A stretch of DNA of 13,575 nt from Hemicentrotus pulcherrimus (Eukaryota; Echinodermata; Echinoidea; Camarodonta; Strongylocentrotidae): positions 17,080 to 30,654 of the forward strand of contig BEXV01003529.1 in NCBI GenBank assembly GCA_003118195.1, read 5' to 3'. The notes beneath the pieces were generated by a model. It was not told the DNA's origin and searched no databases. It saw only the letters and a list, made by a program, of their open reading frames with translations. The position numbers and the translations under genes were made by a program. This document shows, piece by piece, positions 1-9,100 of this stretch (positions are counted from its first letter, which is position 1; each line of letters starts with the position of its first letter).

Positions 1-45
1 AACATTTGCAAATATGATTATGTATTTTATCCTGTCTGATTTTAG

Positions 46-121
46 GCCTATGGTTATAGCCAAGTGGTGTGAATTTCTTGGACTGGTCCCAGAATTGCAT
101 GTTGATTCCAAGAAATATGAG
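46..121 (+). CDS. FOCAD: FOCAD exon a (internal)
   Basis: The acceptor is TTTTAG just before the exon and the donor is GAG|GTATGG. The first base completes a codon from an upstream exon outside the window, then 25 codons follow, beginning PMVIAKWCEFLGLVPELH and ending SKKYE on a codon boundary. The hydrophobic and aromatic pattern suits an alpha-helical repeat. Too short to appear as a long open frame; supported by its splice borders and by reading straight into the next exon. Confidence 0.8.
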
Positions 122-3100
122 GTATGGAGTTGCAGTCTGTAGCTTGATATTAAATTTTTGTTTGATATTTGGTTTAATTTATAGATTCTACATGATTTTA
201 TTCATGGCATCAACATCAAAAATTTAACCAAAGGTTAAGATTTTGAATTTGTTAAAGCTACAGTCCCATATACGTCCCGGACCGTCCCGGACCATCCTGG
301 ACCCCATCCGGGGTGATCCGGGATTCGGTCCGTGTTGACACCGTGTTGGCACCGGGGTGGTCCTGGATGGTCCTGGATGGTCCTGGATGGTCCTGGGCGG
401 TCCGGGAGTCGACCTCGGTTGTTTTTGACGGTCAAAAACTACCGGGGTTGGTCCGGGACGGTCCGGGACTATAGTTTGATCCGGGGTGATCCGTGTAGCC
501 ACCGTGTTGGGTCCGGGGTCATCCGTAGTGGCGCCGGGGCGGTCCGTGTTGATCCGTGGCAGTCCGGGAGTAAGTTATTGACCCCAGATCACCCCGGCGC
601 CCCTACGGATGATCCCGGACCCAGCACGGTGGCGACACGGATCACCCTGGACCAGCATGGGGCGGTCCATGATAATCCGGGGCTCTGCCAGGGCGATCCG
701 TTTTGGCACCGGGGCGTTCCGGGATGGTCCGGTGTCATCCGTGCTGGCACCGTGTCGGCGGTTGCAATTTTTTGAACAAAACATCCCGGACCATCCCGGA
801 TCACCCCAGACCATGGTCCGGGATGGTCCGGAGTGGTCCGTGCTCGTCCGTGCTGGTCCGGCTTTATATTGGACTGGGGCTGAACATAATTTTGAATATA
901 TACTTTCCTCTTCAATGAAACTTGAGCATAGGGGTTATAAAGTACCCCCAGTTATGTGAGTAAAATTTCAGGCTGCAAAGTCAAAGGTAATTTCAGGTCA
1001 ACAAACTTAGACTATGTTTTGGCATCAACATCAAAACTTAACCAAAGGTTAAGATTTTTAATTTGTATCATAATTTTGAAAGTATACATTCCTATTACAT
1101 GAAATTTAAACATAAGTGTTATCAAGTATCAAATAACACATTAGAGTAAATGATTCTTCTGATGATTCTTAGACAAATATTCACTTCAAAATGCTGATTT
1201 TATTCAGAGGATTTCATTTTGGGGGGCCTGCTAATGGGCCAGCCTGCCTATGAATAATGTCCCAACCTCTAAGAGCGTTTGCCTTGTTACTGATTATAGA
1301 TGTACATGTATCATCTGTAGCTAAATGTTTATTAACTTTGGGTTAAATGAGTAAAAGCCATCCTGTCTCGTGAGCTTTATTACTTCTTCACTTCTTTTTT
1401 ATGTTTCATTTTCACCTCTCAGGGATTTACAAGGGCAGTTATTAATCAACTGTGGCTTTATACAGCGCATCCAGACCACAAAGTTGTTTCAGAATCTCTA
1501 TCAGCCCTAGCAGCATTCAAGACATCTTCTTTTGAAATCCGTCATCTTCCGAGAGAGGTATGAACAGTGAATGCAGCGGCTTCCTGTGTAGAGAGACCAT
1601 CTGCCTTTAAAGACTGTGTCGCGTTTATGAACCGTCATGATTCAAAATAAAGGGCTTGTCTCTGTGCAACTGCTTTGGGCTGTTTGACCCGGGAAGCAGA
1701 GAGTTGTGCGGAGGTCAACTAGGGCACTGCACATGGCAATTTAGCCTGGGAATGTTCGATATGTATGTGTGTTTCAAAACAGCTTTGCATTTATCATCTC
1801 TCAGAAACCTGATTCTTGCTCATTCTCACATTCAAAGCACAATTTTTTTCAGCGTTTCAATATACCCATATCTAAAGACGTTTGAAAACAGGCTTGCGTT
1901 TATCACCATGCAAATTTGCCTGAAACACATTTGAAAATGCTGATTCTGGGCCAGAAAATGGATGATAAATGCACCCTGAGAGGCTTTAGGTGATGCAAAT
2001 GACAGATATTGACTCTACCATATGGGGAAAAGGCAGAATATACATGAAGCCTGTTGGTTATACCTCTGAAGGCTAATCGTGGTGATTGACAACACCTGTT
2101 ACCGGGTAAACACCCAAATGGTGTCAAATTCACCTTGAGAGCCAAATTCTATGTTTAAAATGTCTCCCATGACTTTGACCTTTAATGTCCAAGATGGCAA
2201 TTGACATAGTCATGTGACCTATCCACCAATATTGATATTCCATCAGAATATATGTATCTTGTAAAGTGATCTGAAGCTCATACTTTTTCTACCATTTGCT
2301 AGATTTGTTTCAAGTTGTCAGCAATCCTTTCCTTGATTAATTTCTGATCCCATTCAAACCTGTAATCAACATTTTGTTTAATCTTCTTTATTTTCTCTCG
2401 GAATATAAATCATGCTTATAGTTGCATTTGATCCCAAAGCAACTTAGCTGGCAGTGGAGATGTCACAAGCATATCATACACCCTTTCATGGTTACAAGAG
2501 TGCGCATGCACATGTGTGGATATGATGCGAGCACAAAGCACAGGCAGGAACGCAACAATACATGCGCATCTGAAAACATTGATGACACAATGTTTACTCG
2601 CAAATTGAAATGGTGGCCTTAACCGTGAAGGGGTGTATTGTACATGCCAGAGTTCTTAAAATGTCATGAAAGCTATTGACTTCCATAAATTCACATACTT
2701 CTATTTGACGCTCAATCATGTAGGCTACAAGGGATGTCCAGACGAAGCGGGCCCAAGAGAGGAAGAGGAGGGCTGATGCGAGAACGTCAACGGGCGAAGA
2801 AGAAGAAGAAGAAGATGAGGAAGAAGAAGAAGACCTTTCTATACCTGGGAGCTGTTTCATCAATCTACTACCTTGTGTACACCAGGAGGCAACTTCAGGT
2901 AAATTCCTTCATGTCCTAGGTGGAAAAATTTAAAGTTTTTTCCTTGGTCAGTTTCGTATTGTACTTATAGCAAGTTCAGGAATATGTGATGTTCAGTACT
3001 GTTTAAGAACTCTCCACCCAGTAGGTTACCCGGTAGGATGTGAAAGCTAATGTGGTTTGATTAGCAATGGCGCTTGTGAAATGGCAACTGGCTGGAATGC

Positions 3101-6100
3101 TCCCCAGGGAGTGGAGAAGGTGCACACCTTGTGCGCGGGTAGGCATGAATCCGATAACCAGGGTAATATATATCTGTAAAGCAAGTTGAGAGGGCCTGCG
3201 GTCCTGAAATGCGCTATATAAGGACGAACTATTATTATTATTATTTAAGTTTAGGAATGGAATACACATTTCGTAAGTTCTGTCAGTCATAAAAATAAGT
3301 CTATTTTGGTAATCTGTAACATATGTAATCAGATGAATATGGGAACGGTGTTGAAATGAAGATAATGTTGAGTTCTGGTCATGCGATTGCATTGTGAAAG
3401 GAAAGGTGTGGAATGGATCAGAAAAGTTGATCATATAGCATGTAAGTATTGATGTGTACTGCAAGATTCTGGAGTCATGAAAATCATAATAAATTTGGCC
3501 CAGTCTTGGTAAAGTAACAAGCACTGTACACACAAAGATGTATATGGGACTACACAAATGGTGTCGAGCCTACTTACCTTGAGTTCCTGATCTTTCTATG
3601 CTCATTACTCGGCCTTTATACATTTTCTTCCAAAATTGTTTGGCAATTGACATTTCTTTGTAATCTTGATGATTTAGTGTAAATTTTGTTTTATTCTGTG
3701 AGATTTCATTTCTTTTTTTACCAGAACTCAAGCTTATCTTTAACCACGAGAGCCTATGATTATACTGTTTCTGTAACATAGTTTATGAGCTCAGTGCATT
3801 TATATTATCCTTGATGACAGGCAAAGTGGATCTTCTTCATTCCTTCCTCTGTGACGAGCTGGAAGACCTCCCTCGCAGGTACTACTCCCAAACTTCACCT
3901 AGACAGGCAGTTCCTGAAAGCAATATAAGCAAGCAGGTCTCTGGCATCCCCTCTGTCATCTCATTGAAGAACCTGAACAACAAGCAGCCTGGACATAGAC
4001 CTTCATATGCAGGTACAGTTCTTGGAACAACAACTGCAGAATACCTCATAACACAAGTAGCTCTTCAATTCAATTCAATTCAATAAATCCTTACCCTAGG
4101 TCCTAACCGTGACAATTCAACTCTGCTATATTAGTTGAGGGAAAGATGAGTGTTCATGCATCAGAGTGTATCCTGATAGCCGCCCCTAGGACTACCACCC
4201 ACAAACGAAATTTCCCCAGGCTGTAGCCCTAACCCTTACCCTAGGTACTAACCTAACAGTCCAACTCTGCTATATATGATTCATGATTTGTCCTGTACCA
4301 TAGCGGTATAGTTATTGTACCGTTCGTAGTCCCATATGTGCAAATTCGTGCTGATTTTGACTTTTTATTTTTTTAACTCTTTTGCCGCAATGGCCGCACC
4401 CAGATTTTTTGATATTTCTCTTCCGAAAATACTGCGGCCTTTACGCCGGCAAATACGGTAGTGAAGAAGTAAATACCATTTTTCTCCCTTTTCCCATGAT
4501 AAAATGAACATGCATGTCTGTATAAAATTTCTGTTAATCCATTCGAAAGGACATTTATTGTATTGTATAAGCTGGTCAAAGTATCTATTTTTCTTTTTTC
4601 ATATCATGGTATATAAAAAAGATAAAAAATAAAACCCACGATATCAACCAAAAAATTTTTTTTTTTTTTTAGGAGGGCTCTTTTCAGATTTTCCCTTATA
4701 AAAAAAGCCCCCCTTAATTATTTTGCGGTGGCTATTTTGAAGCTCAGGGGGGCTTTTTTTTTTTATAGGTCGTATTTTTTTAAAACATGGTTTTACCTAC
4801 CAGGTACTTAAATTCCAAGCAAAGCATATACATACAATTGTATAGCATACAGTCATGTAGAGTATTGCAGACATTCAGATACCCATGATTTATTCACTTT
4901 GTGTTAAATGCGTGGCTTACTATATGATTTACATATACATGTAACTAAAACTTGTCAAAAGGAGTGTTTTGTTCAACTGTTCGTTGTTCATATCCTAAGA
5001 AAATATTATCACTAACATGCAGGCTAGGATTTTTTTTTTTTATGGGGGCTACTTTTCCCCATTGCCTAAAAAAAACAAGAGGCTACTTAGAAAAGTGGGA
5101 GCTACTTTTGAAAACAGGATGCTACTTTCTTAAAGCCAAATTGTAAGCTGTACATGTAAGTACAATAAGTTGTGTTTTTCCTTAGCCATCATACTACTAG
5201 CAACCAAATAGGTAGGCAATATGTTATTTAGTCTTTTTTTTTCTGTCCCGAATCGTTATCATGAACAATGCAATCCCATTTTAAAAAAATGTAACTCTGT
5301 TTAAAGTTGTGTTATTTATAACATTTATAACTATTAAATGTGAGTAAATATTTGTACTGTTGTCCCACATAACAATGTATTTGTTATAACGAAACATGCA
5401 AAATCATGGCCGTATTTTTTTTATAGACTCCAATTCGAAAGGCCAAGCCAAAGCTAGTTTCATTTCGTAGATAGAAATTGATGCCATCACTCATGACAAT
5501 GGGCCTGGCTTCGATCGTATTTTTTAATTAAACAGTTCTAAGAAAAAATTTGAGGTATAGGAACATCATTTATATATTTATTTACAGGTTTTTTATAACA
5601 AAATTCAATTTCTGTCTACGAAACTAGCTGTATACCGATTTTACAGGGAAAAAATCCGGCATTAATTTTGCACGTTTCGTTGTAACAAATATATCAGTAT
5701 GTGGGACAACATTAAAAATATACTCGCATTTAATGGTTTTAACTTATAAATAACACAATTTAAGACAAAATAACGTGTTTTTTTATGGAATTGCATTGTC
5801 CATGATAAAAATTTGGGTCAGAAAAAAGACTAAATAAACATATTACGTACCAATTTGGTCGCTAGCAGTTCAGCACTCGTCACTCGCAAATACTTATTTG
5901 CTTCATACAAGGAACGCGTGCGCTGTAAGAGCTGAGCTAGTTACTGTGTATTGTGAATTTATTGTGAACTGCGTGTGCACGAAACTACTATGTAGACCCC
6001 CTACTCCGTATTTCCATCGGCGGCCTCACTGGCTGGCCGGCCGGGAGCTTGGGCGGGTACCGCTGTAGAATTACAGTAGTTACGAACGCCGATCCGCTGC

Positions 6101-9100
6101 AATCACAAAACTTTTAAAATGTTGATGGAAGTTTTTAGTTTCGGAGTTGATAGTTGGAACGGAGATTTCACTCAGACACATCAATAAATTGATTTATTAA
6201 TTCCTAGGGAATATATTTTCATGGCGGGGGCGATTTTTCAATATATATTGATTTTTTTTCGCCCTCATCTTGATTTTTACTGTGGCGATTTCAGAGGTTT
6301 GGGGGGCGAATCGCCCGTCGCCACCGTGTATTTTTTTCGTTGCACGATATCATATGTATGTATTCAAACTTTGTTCAATTTCCTCTGTATTAGTAACATA
6401 TAATTTGTACAGGGCCACTCAGGAAAACATTTCAGTAGTGAGAGAGTTACCCTGTTTAAAGGTACTACAATGTATGTCCCTTTTGCAGCCAACCTCAAAT
6501 GCTGTAGAACTTTGCAGGAATTATGAAGATGTCATGTATGTCCTATCTGTGAAATTTAAACGTTAGCAGTGTCCTCATATTCAAATTATGCAAGGAAACC
6601 TGTTTACTTGCTAGACTTCACTGTCAGACACTATTGAGTGACTGACTGGCTTTTTTTCTTCTTTGGTAGGAACATACATGAAAAGAGTTGTAAAGGGTAC
6701 ATGACCATTTGTCTACATCAATAACCCACTTCTTGTGGTGGCCAAGATTAAACTGATTGAATCTTTGCACAGCATAAAACGCATGACCATTCGGTATAAT
6801 TGTCTGAAAATCAAGAATATTACTTTTGGGCTCTATAGCCCTAAAGTCGATTTTGACAACTAATAGTCGTTATTTTCCAACTTGAAGACATTTTCAAGCC
6901 CCACCTTTTTTAGGGAAGTTCTAAATTAGTATTATCTTTCAAATGCAGTTGGAATTTTAACTTTTTCATTCTTTTGGCCTGCAAATGGGACATAGTACCT
7001 TTAAAGAAAACAAATGAATAAAGAAATAAATTAAATTAATACAAAGTCACAATTTAAATTTCATATACTTTGACACAGCTGGTTTGCTGTTCAGCTTCAA
7101 GCCGGAAAGTAAGAGCAGCAGAGATCCAAAGAAAGCAAGGAAGAATAAGACCGCCTTGAGCCAAGTTTGTTTGGATGAGCTCACCTTATTACTAAATGAG
7201 GTTAGTCATGTTTATTTTATTTATTTTTGATTGTTTTGGCTATTGATGTTATCGTTCTTTGTTTTTAATCAATTTTGGATGCAAGGATATATGTAACAAA
7301 TATGATAAGCCTATGGGAATCAGAGAATTCAGTAATAGACTGGTTAATGAATGGTTTTTAAGACTTGCATTGATTTGGATGATATGCTCATTCTCTGATT
7401 TGGTCATGAATTTGATATTGGACAATAAAGCTCATTTACCGTATTTCTATTGAGATAACACGATCGCAAGCTGTTTTAGCATACATAATGAGCCCTGTGA
7501 CCTTTGACCTTTGACCTCGTGACCCCAAAATCCAATCAGTTCATCGGCTCTGCAAGATACATACATGACAAAAGTTTGGCAGGAATCTATACATCGGTTC
7601 TTCAGATAACGTGATCATGAGAACGGGACGTACGGACAGACTGACGGACGGACGGACAACCTGAAAACATAATGCCTCCGGCTACTTTGTAATGGAGGCA
7701 TGAAAAATTAAGTCAAAACCAGCACGAATTTGCACATATGGGACTACGAGCGGTACAATAACTATACCACTATGGTACAGGACATTTCCACACATCTTAC
7801 CGACAATTTTATCTTGCATTGTTGACATGAAAAATGAAAGGCGAAAATAAACTTCCAAAAACAACATCTGCCGATAGATCTTGATCTAAGTTTGTGCCAA
7901 TGCATTGCAAAAGTAAAAGAACGACCCGTTTAACAGAGCTGCCGCGAAGCATCCAGCATGTGAAGTCACCAATTTGAATTCATTTCAATGTATACATCGG
8001 AGAAAACTGCAAGGAATGGCATTAGAGTCGGGATAGCTGAGCAGTCTAAGGCGCTGGTTTCAAGTTCTAATCCACATGTGTCCGCAAGAGATCGAATCCC
8101 GCCTTCGACAAAAAGTTTTTTAAATCGGGGGTGCGGCCTTACCGCCCCCTAACCCCCCCCCCCTCCCTTTTTTTTTCTTCCACCCCAACTCCAAAAGTGA
8201 AGTAACAATTACATAAGACTTCAATTGATGTTGAGGGATGACTTTTTCTATTTTCTTCTCTCATTTTTTGCTTTGTTGTTGGTCCTTTTTACTTTTGTAT
8301 TTGTTGTAGGTCCCAGTTTCATCACCAGATTGGTTTTACATCATGCAGCTACCCAGTGCATGGGCTACATTTATGTCTACTGCATTACTAGCTGTCATTG
8401 AGGTAAGTGAATTCAATTAACCCCTTGCCTACTGTAATCGGAGTGTCTCTGTATTAAGCCTATGGGAACTAGAGAATTAAGTTGTCAACAGGTAACCAAG
8501 TACTAATCATAATAGAAAGAATCAAAGATCATTATTTTATTATTGATTAGATGAATAAAACTTTAATTAGGTTAACAATTACCATCTATAGTCAATAATG
8601 AAAGAAAGTAAGAGTTAAGTTCAAAGGTAACAGTTGGTTTCTATTGAAATACTGGATAATTTGACTCAGTGTAACTCCTGCATACATTGAATGGAAAAAA
8701 AAAGTTACACATGATTATGTATTCCTGTACATTGTAGATTTATTGTTGACTTATATTAGAATTTATTTTTTTTGCTTAGAAGTTCTACAAACCTTCTTCT
8801 GTTCCCAGGGAAAGCTAATCATCTTTCTATATTTTCTATCTCTTCCTAATTGAAAACATTCCTAAATACAGTCAAACCTGTCTATAGCGACCGCCCAAGG
8901 GAAACACAAAAAAATGGCCTTTGTAGACAGGTTCCTTTCGTACATGATTCACTGAGAAACCATTTCAAGGGAAACAAGAAATTTGGCTTTTGTAGACAGG
9001 TAGTCACTAAATCAGGTTTGACCGTACCACACGTCTTCTTCTGTTCCAAGGGAAAGTTAATCATCTTTCTATATTTTCTATCTCTTCCTAATTGAAACCA

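Larger units (their letters stand above)
205..1131. repeat. Tandem repeat, first copy split by an insertion
   Basis: TGGCATCAACATCAAAA followed by TTAACCAAAGGTTAAG occurs at 205-240 and again from 1020. After it, the first copy is interrupted at about 255 and resumes at 882 with CATAATTTTGAA, ATACTTTCCT and GGGTTATAAAGTA; the second copy runs on without a break as CATAATTTTGAA, ATACATTCCT and GTGTTATCAAGTA to about 1131. Without the insert, the period is close to 190 bp. The AACC/GGTT core is itself a small palindrome. Confidence 0.8.
122..1422 (+). other. Intron a-b (1301 bp)
   Basis: AT-rich intron interrupted by a GC-rich palindromic element at 256-881, which sits inside the first copy of a tandem repeat. 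The last 280 bases (about 1141-1422) show no recognisable element. The 3' end has a pyrimidine-rich stretch and TCTCAG before the exon. Long open frames across 224-959 on both strands come from the repetitive GC-rich element, not from genes. Confidence 0.75.
4013..7078 (+). other. Intron d-e (3066 bp), repeat-rich
   Basis: The longest intron in the window and largely made of repeats, listed separately. Stretches with nothing identifiable are about 4364-4660, 4770-5040, 5130-5196 and 6350-6454. Open frames such as 4373-4579, 4952-5146, 6221-6403 and 6270-6566 fall in repeats or AT-rich filler and have no recognisable protein content. Confidence 0.75.
7201..8309 (+). other. Intron e-f (1109 bp)
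   Basis: Carries a dispersed repeat (about 7485-7701), the right arm of the 74-bp inverted repeat and a tRNA-Leu-like pseudogene. AAGCCTATGGGAA followed by AGAGAATT occurs at 7307 and again at 8456 in the next intron. Bases 7784-8026 show nothing nameable. A polypyrimidine run of C then T lies at 8153-8180, and the acceptor TTGTTGTAG is at the end. Confidence 0.7.

Noticed and set aside
224..959. Six overlapping Pro/Gly/Arg-rich open frames on both strands, superficially collagen-like
   Set aside because: They are translations of the GC-rich repeat words in every frame, with no splice support.
2594..2863. Serine-run protein on the minus strand and lysine-run protein on the plus strand
   Set aside because: Both are shadows of the GAA-coded acidic run of FOCAD exon c; only the Glu frame joins the neighbouring exons.
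3003..3557. 184-residue open frame on the minus strand, the longest in the window
   Set aside because: It runs through a SINE-like retroposon and its ATT tail (giving an Asn run), has no recognisable domain, and opposes the transcribed gene.
5044..5130. Regularly spaced GCTACTTT repeats as a CRISPR-like array
   Set aside because: Units are degenerate, spacers are not unique, and the context is an animal intron.
8850..9095. 81-residue open frame upstream of exon g as an extra exon
   Set aside because: It spans the MITE and its flanking repeat, and exon f joins exon g in phase without it.
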